From Coptis chinensis (taxonomy: Eukaryota; Streptophyta; Magnoliopsida; Ranunculales; Ranunculaceae), in assembly GCA_015680905.1 (NCBI GenBank), contig CM027381.1:55308501-55372500 (forward strand): DNA of 64,000 nt, written 5' to 3'. The position numbers and the translations under genes are program-made. The notes beneath the pieces were generated by a model, which worked only from the letters and a program-made list of their open reading frames with translations, had not been told where the DNA came from and ran no database searches. Below are positions 29,264 through 42,789 of this stretch, one piece after another. Within the stretch, counting starts at the first letter, position 1, and each line of letters begins with the position of its first letter.

Positions 29264-30420
29264 AATGGCGCTACGACGTAGAATTTTGCCGGAAAACGCG
29301 TTTGCTTCCGACAGTTTCGCGCCATTTTATGACGCGGAGATGTTCAAGAGACATTGAACGGATTGTGGTACTCAACCGAGGAGTTCTATCACTATGATTT
29401 GGTAGAACAGTTTTATAAAAAGCGAGAATTGGAAGGGATAGGATTTTCATAAAGTTAGGAGGAACGCGGAGAGAAGTAAGCGGACAGCTTGTTAGTCAAC
29501 TGTTAGGAATTACGCTTTGAAAGCAACCTAGTAACAACAATTCGGGAACCCCAAAGATAATCGGAGTTCCCGCTTTGATGAAGGATACCGTCGTGGAGGG
29601 TGAATACAATTCGACATCCCATTCGTCCGCCGCACCATTCGAGAACCAATCAACCGGCCAGAGCTCGGTGGATTGGTAAGAACGCCCCTGAAAAACAAAG
29701 TCGATTGATATCGGCCCGCAATGTCCGAGAGATGTTCTCCGGATTTTGCAAACAAAGAAGTATAATTTCTACATCCTTGATTTAATGTTTAATGTGATTC
29801 GAGGAGTGGGGAAGAGTTTAGCCTCTTCCCCGTATTGATCACTAAGATCATGCTCTCCTTTAGAGCCGCCGCAAGATCTGCTCCTATTAAGATCAAATTG
29901 CATTCTAATGCAAGTATCTATCTGGATTGCATCCAAGAGACTTGGCCGTTGTCTCAAGAAAAAATGAATGAGTCGGAGGATGAAAGGGAAGATATGACAT
30001 GGATGGATGAAGATGCATTAGAGAAGTGTAATTTAATGTAGAACGATGCAAGTGTTGCAAACCGCCTTGCGGTGCGTTTATGGTATTTGTGGAGATATCC
30101 GAAATAGACGGATAGTAGTTCAAAAGAAGCAAGGGAACCTTCGTGAGGAGATTTGAAATACTCGAAGCGGGTTCTCGACGATATCTTGTATAACATGGAG
30201 ACTATCCACAAAGCAACAACAAACCCAAGATGCGATTTTCGATCGAGATGGAAACCAAGCTTGTTCGAATAGAGATGCTACGACGATGCCACCGTGGAGG
30301 ACTCTGTTTCAGCCGAAGTCCGACAGCATGAGCGTCGTCGCCGGGCGACAGATGGTTCAAGCCATTCTCCATCCCGAGCCAATCTCCATCTCAAGGTCCA
30401 TCATCATCACAAAACTAGGT
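29264..30420 (+). pseudogene. Element B 3' ORF region, N-terminal part
   Basis: ATG at 29264 opens MALRRRILPENAFASDSF and soon meets a stop. Nearby STEEFYHYDLVEQFYKK resembles the start of the 3' ORF family (compare AAYSRELVLMFYQF in element A). From 29600 to 30050 several overlapping frames exist, but none is long or clearly homologous. I cannot define a single frame. Confidence 0.4.
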
Positions 30421-31074
30421 GTTCACCCCGGTTGAGTTATTTGTTATTTCATATTTCGCTTTATTAGAAGGATTTTAATTCAAGAGTTAAATTTAAATAG
30501 TAATGTGTTTATTTAATGTTGTTTGGATTTATATTTTATTTTGTCTTTAATATAATTGGTTATTTTCGAGTAATCGCTTGTTTTATCATTTATCCCCACC
30601 TTCCGAATTTGGGGGTGGAAATATTTAGACCGAGCATAAGTCGTTATATGATCATATATATGTTACGTTGTCTTGGAGGAAAGGTTGATAATTTGGCCGA
30701 TATCGGCATATCTATGACTTGTGTGGTGGTAGCATGAAATCTAGGAGAGTTTAGAAGTTACTATTCTAAATCCAGTATGAAAGATACCAGGATTTTTAGG
30801 AAATCATGAAAATGGCTTGTTTCCGTTTTCGGTTTTGGGAATTTTCCTATTTCCGGAAATTGCCTTCAAACAAATAGGGAACTTCCCGATTTGTTTTGGA
30901 AGCTCATAACCTATTTAAACTCCCTTCTTTCTACACTAACAAACCACAATACATTCCACCATCATCCCGCACCATCCACTCCAAGTTTTACTTTCTTTTT
31001 CATCTAAACTTTGGGTTCGGCTACGAAGCCGCCAAGGCTTTGTCGAGGCCTTTTCGGCCTTTTTTTTGAAGAAT

Positions 31075-31240
31075 TTTGTCGAGCGCGACCGCCCTCATAC
31101 CGAAAGCGTGACCGCCCATCTACTAGACCTACCAAACCACCATACCACCCGCGCCCGCCATAACACTATAATCGCGATTTTTAATAAAGAGAGCGACGCT
31201 TCGCTTCTACACGAGCGCCACTCGGGTTTCGCGGAACGCG
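31075..31240 (+). repeat. GC-rich block upstream of element B 3' ORF
   Basis: Contains GAGCGCGACCGCCCTCAT, AAGCGTGACCGCCCATCT, CGCGCCCGCCATAAC and GAGCGCCACTCGGG. These are variants of the unit in the leader at 22430-22640, although the surrounding sequence is AT-rich. Confidence 0.55.
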
Positions 31241-31301
31241 AAATTTCCAATTTTCAGACGGTCATTCCAGGATTTTTGTGAAACTGTTCAAAGAGTTATT
31301 G

Positions 31302-32218
31302 TGATGACATCTCCTATAGTCATACCGAACAGTCTTTCAAAGATGTGTTGGGCACCGAGACCTATGGACACCGGTTCCGGACACGCGGGATCCCTACAGT
31401 TAGGATGGCGCCATCTCATCGTAAGTGATGACGAGTCATATTCACCACAACTTACCGCTTATTTCTATGACCACGTTAAATTCTATTGTAATCGGGATGG
31501 AGATCAAGAATTCTCCGTCAGTAGTCGATGACACGACACATGAATTCAATAAAAAATTTGGTTGCCTTAGTTTTAGGAATACCAATACCGATCCTCGTTC
31601 ACACATGGGCATATATGACCGATAATGCATATCTTTATGATTATACATATTTCCATGATTATTATGGGGAGGGTATTTCGAGTAATGGACAGTGGGCTTA
31701 TATAGCATTGCCCTTGGTAGCCTTTCCTTAAACGTAGGCACCACCATGTTATTTATCCCGATGAATATTTTGGGGAATGGCGTTCACTTCGCAAACAAGA
31801 TCGCTGGTGACATTTTCCTCGCTTTAGGCTGGAAGGACGCCGCCACTATGACATTCCCCGAAGTTTTGGTCACTAGTCTTAAGAGAGCCCAAACCATGAG
31901 GCATAAGTATCTTCTTATGCCCGTGTTGGTAAGCCGCATAACGTGTAGTTGTTTATCCAGATTACGTGCACAATTCACGATTGAAAAGGGTTGAAGTCAT
32001 GAGACCCACCAATAGGGTGGTTCATTTCATCATAATAATAATGACTTAATTTGGGATGGCAGGTGCAGCCTCATTTGGTCGCCCGCACATCCCATCGGAC
32101 ATAATAACACTTAACAAAGTTAGCATTAGTAGATGATAAAATGCAAGCTTGGCAAGTTATAATGGACTGGCAGGATGCGAAGGAACCTCATATCTTTAAT
32201 GAGGAGGAGGATGCTTAA
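31302..32218 (+). pseudogene. Element B 3' ORF (env-position protein), C-terminal part
   Basis: Frames at 31301-31531, 31528-31731 and 31692-31994 plus a tail to the TAA at about 32216 correspond piecewise to the 3' ORF of element A. Shared segments are LGWRHLIVSDDESYSP/TAYFYDHV, then GQWAYIALPLVAF, MLFIPMNILGNGV and DWQDAKEPH, with an acidic end. It sits in the env position but shows no transmembrane anchor or signal peptide in what I can read, so a viral-envelope role is not supported. Frameshifts break it. Confidence 0.6.
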
Positions 32219-34065
32219 GCGGGAGATAAGGTAAGTTTTTAGTTTTTTAGTGTCTGCTTATGTCCCAAGCAATTTCATTTTTGTTAACCCCATAATGGGT
32301 GAAACTCGTATAGAGTTGCGTCAGTTTATTTCCTATAGTAGTACGTTCTAACTTTGTTTTGCAGATGTTCCTGAATTTCACACGTTTCAATGGTATTTTT
32401 CCTACCCTCTTTATTTACAATACTTTGAGGACAAAGCATGATTCTTGTTTGGGGGGCATAGAAAACACGTGTAATTAAGGCATCTGTTAGGATATAGATA
32501 TGTATAATATGCATTTGTTTTCTAGTTAAAATTTTTAAAATTCAAAAATATAAATAAGTTATGCTATACACTTAGGAATATTGGTATTGTTTTCTTTCTC
32601 CATGCTCTTAACAATCTAGAAGCCTCACGTAGCTTTTGCATCAGAATAATTGTTAGAAACTTAGGTTAATATATAGGTAAATAATCTTTGCATCTATCTA
32701 TAAATATATTACATGAGTATCTATGATTGTTAGCAGTAAGTTTCTGAAATCTAGGCTAGAGTACTTATTCTACAAATCCTATGAGAATATAGCCTAAAAG
32801 CCTTATATGAGCGAAACATTTGAGAAATGACACAAGGAAGAAGTAAAATCCGGATAGAGATATCACACGTCCACTTGCTTGATCACTATGCCATATCCTA
32901 AGCGAGAATTTAGGCCCTCTTTGGATCGATATAGCCAGAAATTCAAACCTATGAATTATTTTCCGCTAGTCGCCCCTCTGAGCCTTTCCTTAGCCTTCCA
33001 TAAACCACAATTCCTTTACCCTGTTACAAAAAAAATAAAAAAAATAAAAAAAAACAAAAACAAAAACAAAATAGAAAAAAATAAATCAACCTACCCAATT
33101 TAGAATAAGTCTGAGAATAGAATGAGTGAAGAAAGAAGAAGAGAAAAACCTGTGTAAACAAAAATTAGTTAGTTGCTTCAGAAAAAGAAAAGAAGTTTCC
33201 ATCCAAGGAAAAGAAAAAATAATAATATAGAAATAAATAAAAACTCCAATAAAAGGGAGTCAAAAGCCAAAGAAAAGAAAAAAATATATATGGCTAAGGA
33301 TGGAAACAAAGTATAGAAGCAAAAGAAAATAACAAGGTTTTCTCTAAGTTACATAATATGAAGACTCTATTATCTCAGACTTGTCCTTTTGAATATCTAT
33401 TTCCTTCCTTCTTAAACCATCTCCTAAATCCCCAGAACACCTAATAAAGACCTCTAGCTCAATTAGGAATAGGTTAGTGTGATTAGTAAGTGGCAGATGT
33501 GTTTGATCGACCCGCTTCCTTGTTGTCATTGAGATTGTAAGGTAAAGTGTGTGCCCCCACCGCACAATCGGAGTAGCTTAAACTTGAGTGGAAAAATCAG
33601 AGTGGTTTTGTCTTGACATTTATGTGAGGACCTACTTAAGGACGCTTATTCCGAAGTTTTTCAGAAACTTAACCCGCTAGGCATTTCATAGTATTACTCA
33701 TAGTATATATATTTGTATCATAGATGATTGATTATTATGCATATATTAGCTTAGGTTTTTGACTTGGTTATTCTTATTCATTTGCTAGTGAGATGTATAG
33801 ATAGTTGGGACATGAATGAGGAAACAATAGTTTTATTTCTTAGTCGTTGTAGTATAGTTGAAGTTTGTGAGTATCTTCACTGGAAAACTCTCACAAGGCT
33901 ATAACTCGTCCACTACGGAATTCCTAGTGGTTTAAGGCCTTATCAGATAGTGGTCAATGCAATCGCGACTCAACTAAACGAGTAGATAGAACTCCATTTT
34001 TGGTCACTTATTTTAATTTCTCATCTTTGCTTGAGGACAAGCAAAATGCTGTTTGGGGGGTGGTT
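32219..34065 (+). other. Element B 3' UTR and polypurine tract
   Basis: Long non-coding tail with A-rich runs (33031-33080). A conserved block near 33880-33970 is shared with elements A and D and contains TGGAATTCCTAGTGG-like sequence, here CCACTACGGAATTCCTAGTGG with one arm mutated. It ends in GCTTGAGGACAAGC and the purine tract TTTGGGGGGTGGTT (34052-34065), which would prime plus-strand synthesis. Confidence 0.75.
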
Positions 34066-35532
34066 TGATAAGAGCCCAAAACTGTAGTTTTAACCCTTTT
34101 AACAGTCATACTTTTGGACCAATTATGTGAGTAATAATTAAGAGTTAACACCGACATTTGTTTTATGCATTTCAGGCTTCAAAGTCCATTATGTGCAGAA
34201 ATGTGCCACTTTATTGAGATAAAGGAGAAAAGGTCGGTTACTAAGGAGTTCCGTGATTAAAGGCCAAGATTCAAGAAGATAAAGCCTTCCTAAAGCCCGG
34301 TCAAAAGCTGAAAAGTTGACACGGGCTGAAACAGCACACAAGTCAGCAAAACTTCCGAAAGCCGTATCTTTGGACTCAGACCTCGGAATTGGGCCTACCT
34401 TATGTCAAAACGACCGGCTCGGAAAGAGCTTTCCAATGGTCTAAGCCTTGACCCAATCGGAGGAGCAGAAGTGGACGAAAAGTCTGTGGAAGCCAACTGC
34501 AGCTGAAGAGGCCTTTTGATCGAAGATTGGGTTTTGGGCCTGATTCTCTGGCCCAAAACATGGCTCCAAGCCCATGCACGATTTTTGGATCTGAAAGTAT
34601 AAAAACAAGAGTTTAGCTCTTTGTTAATGGTAGCTAGTTAGACCTAAAATATTATAGATAATTCTAGATCTGTTTTCATTAATTAAATTAAGCTTTAGTT
34701 CCATTTTCAATTCTTGTTTTAGATTAAGTCTTTGAATCATTGTTCTTGATTGATTAGATAAATAAAATAGTTGTTTTCTCAATTTCTAATTGTGTTATTT
34801 CAATTTATAGATCTGATTTTAATTCTTGTTGATTATCATTCCGTAGTTTAAATAGATTGAACCATTGTTAGTTAATTTAGTTAAGTTAGAATTTTAATAT
34901 GATGTGTAGTTATAATGAAATGGGAAATGATGGTTTGATGACTCAAGGCTAAAACCTCCATTAGAGGGGTTGATGAAGCCTTGATGAAAACTTAGTGGTA
35001 TAGTGTAGAAACATTGTAGAATCTATTCCAATCTAGAAGGTCGTGATTCGCCATAAGAATGGGTGGACGACCTCACATTCTAGTTAGTACTCGATAGAAA
35101 TGCCATGAACACTAGGGATTAGAACTCGAATTTCTTGTCGTAAGAACGTAAGAATCGAGATACAAGAATCTATGTTAGGCTATTAAGTTGGATTCGAGGT
35201 GGATTCAATTCCCCTCTAATCATTTATCTAGATTCAAAACAATCATATTTCCATAGCATTAGTAGTTTAAAAGTCAAGTAATCAAATTCAGTAAGTATCG
35301 TAGTAATCACCTTCGTAAAGCTCTCATTGACTTAAGACCGACTAATTAGACTAGAAAACAATCCATGCTAGAGCACTAGGAGTGGAACGAATTTGTTACT
35401 CCACTCTATCTCGATAGAATTGAGAGTAGGAAACTTTGATAAATATGAGCATCATAAGATTAGTTTAGTTTACTTACGTTTTGAGTTCATCGTTCATTTC
35501 GTAGGTAGACTATTCAATTTTATCTTTTATGA
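34066..35532 (+). repeat. Element B 3' LTR
   Basis: 1467 bp copy of 20841-22301, TGATAAGAGCCC to TTTTATGA (the 5' copy ends TTTATCA, so C became G). About two dozen substitutions and a few small indels were counted by eye, the largest near 34520-34560. Confidence 0.95.
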
Positions 35533-35537
35533 CTCAC

Positions 35538-36534
35538 CACATATAATATCAGGCAACTGCCATGTCGACTCTGGAGAGAACCCAATCCAGCCAGACTGTG
35601 GCTTAACCTTTATATTTTGGGGGCCTAGGCCGGGTGCAGGACGGTACCATCCCTGACCATTGTGCAATGGTCTAATAATAATATTACCCTTATTACATAT
35701 GGTATAGCCTCAAACTGTGCCGAAATGAAATCAAATAGCAAACAGCTAGGCGTTGGCCTGGTGAAATCCATTGTCCGTCCCGAGTAGGCGACATCCGATG
35801 TTGAACACGAATCTCTTTGTGCACAATGCTTAGTGCAAAGGGAAAAATAAAAGACACGAGTATATACATGTTGAGTCTTTTAACGTCAGATCCTCAAGAC
35901 GATTATGAGTATTTTAACGTCAGATCCTCAAGACGAATGCGAGTCTTTTAACGTCAGATCTTCAAGACGATTGTGAGTCTTTTAATGTCAGATCCTCAAG
36001 ACAATTGTGAATCTTTTAACGTAAGATCTTCAAGACTAATCCCAACCTGTGGGAGCAACGGGGTGACGATGAAGTTTATCCTGCACAATTGGTGTCAAAC
36101 AAAAGTATACCTTATACCAGCAAATATAGGATAGTAATTTAAGACATGGATAGAAAGGTGTTTGACAATGCATACACTACCCCATCTTTCGCGTACGTCG
36201 CTTACGAGCAAAAGTACTACAACCATTACCTATTCAAGATGGGTGAGACTTACACCAAATGATGAGCTGAAGTTCGTGAGGAAGAGAATAGAAAAGGGAA
36301 GAGATGGAATGAAGGGAAATTTTTGGTGCCCATTTTTTACCAGAAGACACGTTTGTTCGATTATCAGAAGACATTTATACTTAGTTCTGAAATAGAGTTT
36401 TTGTGGACTACGATTTTGGCGCTTATAACCACACACTCTAAGAGATTTGAGAGAAGAAAAGAAAAGAGGGCCCGACTACCCTAATGGTGTACTTCCCCTT
36501 TTTTAAACACATGGAAGGAAGTACACTAGCGAAT
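35538..36534 (-). other. Element A spacer after pol, left of element B
   Basis: Internal sequence of element A between the integrase end and the B insertion. It includes the tandem repeat at 35873-36042. No protein-coding stretch recognised. Confidence 0.45.
35873..36042 (-). repeat. 34-bp tandem repeat, five units
   Basis: Five consecutive 34-base units beginning GAGTCTTTTAACGTCAGATC and ending CAAGACGATTGT or variants. Each unit contains GTCTT and AAGAC able to pair. Three units keep ACGTCA (TGACGT on the minus strand), the core bound by TGA/bZIP factors; two have lost it by single changes. Confidence 0.95.
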
Positions 36535-37990
36535 CTAGTAGTCTCTGTAGACTGGATCTTGGAAAAGAGTCTTTTCGACATCTGGAGAACGCAACTCATG
36601 ATAATGTTTAAGGCGTTGGCCATTTACTTGAAATTCGATGTTATTGTTTAAATTTTTCAAAGAGATAGCCCCATAAGGGGTGACAGCAGAGACAGTGAAA
36701 GGACCAGACCATCTTGTTTTTAATTTTCTTGGAAAAATGTATAATCTTGAGTTGTACAACAAAACTTTTTGACCAATTTTGAAATATTTTCTCAATATGT
36801 GCTTGTCATGCACTCTTTTCATGTTAGCTTTATAGGACTTTGAGAGTTTATAGGTATTACTCCGAATTTCCTCAAGTTCATTTAATTGCAATTTTTGCTT
36901 CTCGCCTGCCACATTAGTATTATAATTTAGGCTTTTGATGGCCCATAGAGTACAATGCTCAAGTTTAACTAGCAGATGACAAGGTTTTCCAAAAACTAGG
37001 CGATAAGGAGACATGACTATAAGTGTCTTGAATGTTGTTCTATATGCCCACAAGGCATCAGATAAACGGAGAGACCAGTCTTTCCTAGATGGATTAACTG
37101 TTTTTTCTAAAATAGCATTAATCTCTCTATTAGAGACTTCTACTTGGCCACTGGTCTGAGGATGATGCGGAGTTACCACCTTGTGAGTGACTACATATTT
37201 CTTTACTAACAACTCAAAAAATTTATTACAAAAATATTTCCCCCTATCACTAATGATAGCTTTGGGAACATCAAAACGAGAGAAAATATTTTCTTTTATA
37301 AACAAAACGACAGTCTTATGATCATTCGCACGACATGTCATTGCCTCAATCCATTTTGACACGTAGTCAACAACTACTAGTATGTAGAGAAAACCATGAG
37401 AATTTGGAAAGGGACCCATGAAGTCAATGCCCTACACATAAAAAATTTCCACAATTAAAATTGGACTTAAGGGCATCATGTTACGCTGAGGAATGCATCC
37501 TAGTTGCTGGCAGCGGGTGCATGCTTTACAATGCTCATGTGCATCTCTAAACAGTTTTAGCCAATAAAACCCACATTATAGAACCTTGGCCGCAGTTTTC
37601 TTACCACTGAAATGACCACCACAAGATTGTTCATGGCAGAAAGATAACACGTCATTGTGTTCCCAGTCGAGAATGCAACGACGGATCAGTTGGTTTGAAT
37701 AGTACTTGAAGAGGTATGGATCATCCCAGAAATAAAATTTCACATTGGATAAGAACTTTTTCCTGTCAGTACGAGACCAAGATGAAGGGACTTCCTCTGT
37801 AACTAGGTAATTTACTATATCAGCGTACCAATGAGATGAAAAGACAAAATACAAGTGTTCATCAGGAAAGGAATCGCAGATGAGTTCAGTATCGTTATCG
37901 ACATCACTGATGAGTCGTGATAAATGGTCTGCAATAACATTCTTACAGCCTTTTTTATCTCTAATTTCTAGAGTCAACTCTTGAAATATA
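36535..37990 (-). pseudogene. Element A integrase, with RNase H/integrase linker
   Basis: Frame 37977-37576 holds the N-terminal zinc module (CHEQSCGGHFSGKKTAAKVL), then a stop. The CKACTRCQQLG cysteines follow in the gap. Frame 37419-36535 is open for 294 codons and gives the catalytic core ([42 protein letters not shown] with the catalytic glutamate) and the C-terminal domain ending near VYRDY. The first catalytic aspartate (GIDF) lies just before the Met at 37419. This is the best preserved part of A. Integrase joins element DNA to the chromosome. Confidence 0.9.
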
Positions 37991-37998
37991 AGTATCCA

Positions 37999-39597
37999 TC
38001 AGATTAAACATTGTTTTGCATCTTTTTTCGCTAGCAGGTAACGGAGTGCCACATGATCAATGTAGACTATTGTGGAATAACCAACTAGGTAATGACAAAA
38101 CTTACCCAAGGCATAGACAACAGCGAGAAACTCTTTCTCAGTGGTGGTATAGTTACATTGAGCTTCATTAAGAGTTTTACTAGCGTAGTAAATGACAATT
38201 GGCTTGTCATCTCGGCGTTGCCCTAGGACAGCTCCAATACCGTAGTCACTCGCATCACACATTAATTCAAAAGGTTTAGACCAATCATGTGGTTGAATTA
38301 TAGGAGTTGTAGTTAGGGCTGATTTTAAGGTCTCAAAAGCTTGTTTGCAATTGAAATTGAAGTCAAAGACGACATCTAAAAATGCACGTTTGTTGCGAAC
38401 TGATTTTGGTATAGGAAAGGAAGTAATTTTTTCAATCTTAGCTTTATCGACTTTGATTTTGTCCTTTGAAATAATATGTCCTAGGACTATTCCTTTTGTA
38501 ACCATAAAATGCATTTTTCCTAATTAAGAACGAGATTTTTCTCTTTACAATGCGCAAAAACCTTTTCAAGATTTGATAGACATCTATCAAAAGAATTACC
38601 ATATATTGAGAAATCGTCCATGAAGACTTCCATAAAATATTCAACCATATCATTGAAAATGTGAAACATACAGTGTTGGAATGTACCAGGGGCATTGCAA
38701 AGGCCGAAAGGCATTTGTTTATACGCAAATGTACCAAACGGATATGTGAACGTTGTTTTTTCTTGATCAGCAGGATCTATGACTATTTGAAAATATCTTG
38801 AATAACCATCAAGAAAATAGTAATATGGATGACCTGCTAAACGTTCAAGCATATGGTCGATGAAGGGAAGTGGGAAGTGATCCTTACGAGTGACCGCATT
38901 AAGTTTGTGATAGTCAATGCATATTCTCTATTTCACTGGGATACGAGTGGAGATTCATTCATCTTTATCATTTCACACAACTGTAATCCAGGACTTCTTG
39001 GGAACAACGTGTACTGGACTTACCCAAACACTATCAGAGATAGGGTAAATAATACCTGCATCGAGTAACCTTAAAACTTCCTCCCTTACCATATCCTTCA
39101 TGGCGGGGTTTAGACGACATTGCAATTCACGCGACGTCTTTGTATTTTTTTTCTTTCAGATGTATACGATGGGTGCACACACTAGGGTCAATGCCCTTAA
39201 TATCATCGAGAGACCATCTAATAGCAGAACGGTGTTTTTGAATGACATTAATTAAACGGGATTCCTGATCGTCAGTCAATTGTGATGATATGATAATTGG
39301 GTGACTACCATCTGGATCAAGATGCACGTATTTTAAATCCAAAAGAATAGGCTTTAAGTCAGGGGTGGGAGGAGTGGGTATCAAAATTTTTTGAGGAAAG
39401 TCGTCTTCCATAGAGAAAATAGATTGATGTTCATCCAAATTGCTCGACAACACGGTAGTAGGGTCAAATAGTGTTATTGACTCTAATAATGTGTTTCCTT
39501 CTTGTGTATAAGCATCGACATCAAATTCAGAAACACCAAAGGAAAGAAATTGGTGTACTTCATCGTTAGGAAAAGCGTTTGTTAAATACTTTTGCAC
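37999..39597 (-). pseudogene. Element A reverse transcriptase and RNase H
   Basis: Frame 39597-39127 covers the protease-RT linker and the RT start (IRWSLDDIKGIDPSVCTHRI). The stretch 39126-38853 is broken by stops but keeps ICIDYHKLNAVTRKDHFPL. Frame 38852-38520 gives the fingers/palm with VFMDDFSIYGNSF, both catalytic aspartates intact. Frame 38514-37999 gives the RT thumb and an RNase H domain (FELMCDASDYGIGAVLG, TTTEKEFLAVVYAL, IVYIDHVALRYLL). RT copies RNA to cDNA and RNase H removes the RNA strand. The frames are separated by stops or frameshifts. Confidence 0.9.
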
Positions 39598-39608
39598 AAG
39601 GCTGTCAA

Positions 39609-40493
39609 CTAGGTTAACCTCACCATCAATGTCAGCCTCTGAATTTGTTTCATCAACTTGAACACATTAACCTCGACCGAAAGATTTTTGAAGGACATGG
39701 TCATGGAACCATCCTTACAGTTTATGAGATCATTAGCAGTTGCTAGGAATGGACGCCCTAAGATGATAGGAATGGAGTCGCAAGCAACTTCTGTATCCAG
39801 AATGACAAAATCGACGAGATAGTAAAAGTCTTTGACTTTTACGAGGATGTTTTCCACAATGCCTTTTGGATACTTAATGGAACGATCAGCTAACTGCAGA
39901 GTCATGGTGGTAGGTTTAAGCTCATGAAGACCTAGTTGCTTGAATAAGTAATATGGAAGTAAGTTCACACTAGCTCTTAGGTCTAGTAGTGCAGTAGCCG
40001 TATATTTGTCACCTAATGTACATGGAACTGTTGGTCTACCAGGGTCCTTGTATTTGACTATACTATTGTATTCGGTGATGGACGAAAACCGTTCTGTGAG
40101 GAACCCTTGTTGAAGAACATTGGTTCTCCTTTTTATGGTGCACATATCTTTCAGAAACTTTGCATGTTTTGAAAATTGTTTGAGGGCATCGAGAAAAGGT
40201 AAGTTGATTGTCAAATTCTTAAAAGTTTCTCGAATTTCATCAAATATTTTGTCAGGTTTATTCTTTGCCAAACGGGCAGGAAACGGTACCTTAGGGTGGA
40301 ATTTGGCATATGGATCCGCTTGCTCGTTTCCCAATTTTTGAGTTGGTGACTTTGTTGGACTTGGTGCTTCCATCGTAGGTTCATTATCGGAAACAGATTC
40401 ATTAGAACCTCCGATTACCTTTGGTTGATCATCTTGCATACGTATTTGATTGTCTATGGTTTTGCCAGATCGAAGAGTACTGATTGCATTCAC
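39609..40493 (-). pseudogene. Element A gag C-terminus and aspartic protease
   Basis: One 294-codon frame beginning in the gag tail (ISTLRSGKT), then FDEIRETFKNLTINLPFLD, and the protease: TALLDLRASVNLLPYYLF where the family has DLGAS. The catalytic loop glycine is therefore replaced by Arg. The flap and IPIILGRPFLATAND follow. The protease would cut Gag-Pol. The frame ends where the next (39597) begins in another frame. The G to R change predicts an inactive protease. Confidence 0.88.
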
Positions 40494-42081
40494 CTCACCC
40501 TAGTTTGGAGCATTTGCACTAGGTGCATTGGTGAGTTTAAAGGCAGTGTTTGTTGGCTTAGGGTTTGGAACTGTTAGTCCAGGAAACACGCCTTTCTGAC
40601 TTTTTTCTTGTGCTAATTGTTGAAGTGATTGTTAGATAGACGTCAATATTTGAGATTGTTGGTTCATGTAAGCTAAGAAAGTATCGCTTGTCCTATCAGT
40701 AGCGAGTGGCACAGGTTGTGCAATAGGGACTAGTTCACAATTATTGCTGAGAAGTTGTGGATTATAGCCGGAACTGGGATTGGCTGGAATAAGGCTGCGG
40801 TTGGTTTGGTAGTTAGCATTGGAATTACTTTGAAATTGATTTTGACTTTGTTGGTACTGCTAATTATTTCCTTGATGATATGGAATAAAATTGGTGGATG
40901 GTCGAACAGGTGGATTGGCGAAACCTGGAGGAGCCATCTGTTGGGTATTCGGGAACCAAGTGAAATTTGGATGTTGTCTCCAAGGTGCATTAGGAATGTT
41001 AAATGCACATGCATCTTCTGATGGTTAGGAAGGGGATGCATATAATAAGGGACAATTTGCATCAGGATGATTAGGACTGAGACAAAGAATACATGGGGAG
41101 GTGTTAACGTTCATGACCTGTTTTGGGAGTTTATCGTTTACTTGAACTGCGAGGGCATCTACTTTTTTAGTCAGGGATTCTATCAAATTTTTTAATTTAG
41201 GATCAGATTTTACCTCAAAAATAGATGTAACTTTTGTAATAGTGTCCTTAGATGATCTAGAAGATCGAATCAGTGTTACCCCAATGTGTACCTCTTGTTG
41301 CTTGTTTTTCAAGAAAATTATATGCCTCAGTAGCTCAGCTCCTTTGTCCATGAAGCAACCGCCATTCATTATATCAAGTGTTTCTTTTTTATGATCGGAA
41401 AGTCCATTAAAGAATAAACGAACAAGGACAGAGGTGTCGAGCTGATGATGAGGACATTCTAAAAGAAGATCAATAAATCGACTCCATGCTTCCGTAAAAG
41501 ATTCTTGAGGATTTTGACAAAAGAATTGGATTTTTTGAAGCATTTTAGTAGTTTTTTTTCTGAGTGTAAAATTGTAATATGAAAGCTTGCACAAGTTTAT
41601 TCCATGTTTTTATGGATTGTGGCTGTTGTCCTGCTAGCCAAACTGAAGCTTTATCAGCTAAAGTGAAAGGAAACAACTTAAGCAAGACTTGTTCGATAGA
41701 GACGAATGGATGGTGGAATATGGTGGCTACTTGCTGAATCCTACGGAGGTGATTGTAAGGTTTCTCATGGTCTAGACCATGATAAATAGGTAATAATCCA
41801 AAAACGTTAGGCAGGATTCAAAAATCGCCGGCAATATCCTCGAGTTTGATGCAGGAAGAAAGTCCTTCCTGTAAGGCAGTATAGAAGTCTGAAAGGGGCT
41901 TCTCAGCTGGTGGAGTTTCATCAGCCATAATTAATGAAGTTAATGGCGACAAGGGATCTTGATGATTTTTATTAACAGATGAAGAACTATGTTGAGGTGA
42001 GAACTTACACAATTGCCTATCGTATTTTCTCCTACGATAAGTATGTTCAAATTCTTTATTATTACCAGACCTTAATCTCAT
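40494..42081 (-). pseudogene. Element A gag
   Basis: Starts MRLRSGNNKEFEHTYRRR at 42081 and reads 87 codons to a stop. The capsid-like core continues in other frames: 41594-41025 includes KIQFFCQNPQESFTEAWSRF, ECPHHQLDTSVLVRLFFNGL, LDIMNGGCFMDKG, and a Cys segment CILCLSPNHPDANC. 41062-40730 continues with HLGDNIQ and Asn/Gln-rich sequence. Gag forms the particle that encloses the element RNA. At least three frame breaks. Confidence 0.88.
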
Positions 42082-42712
42082 GCAAGCATAAAATTAGATC
42101 TGATGCACAAAAGGAACTTATTATTACTTGAATTTTATTATTTTCTAAAGCATTAGAAGGGAACAACGTAGGCCTAAGCTGCTGCTAACGTAGCAGTGAA
42201 GCTAGGAATGTGTGTGCATAAACCAACAGCCAGGTCACAAGAAAGATATGAGGGAGGTTTTCCAAACGGTTCTAATTAAATAATCTCAATCTTTCAAGTT
42301 TCCTAGACACCGTTGGAATATGTTTAAGATTTATGCAATTTTTTTTTAATTTATTTAAATTTTATGCATAGGATAAAGCCACAAAATATTACTATTATTA
42401 TTATTATTATTAAAATTAATGCACGGTCTTAATTGTTTTTATTTTTTTTTAGTTAATTAAAATTACTAAATAGGCATATACAATCTATTCATGCAAATAT
42501 AATATACTCAGATGTAGCTAGAGACTGTAGCATGTGAAGATATTCTACATAGACGTATATATTAACTAATAGGCAAAGATGTATCATCTATAAATATTTC
42601 TATACGAACAGGGAAATATACATCAGTAATACGTATATGGAGGCTAATAAGCAAATATATATTACATATACGTATATCTACGCTAACAGGCAAATTGAAA
42701 CTACTCATACGC

Positions 42713-42789
<77 letters not shown>

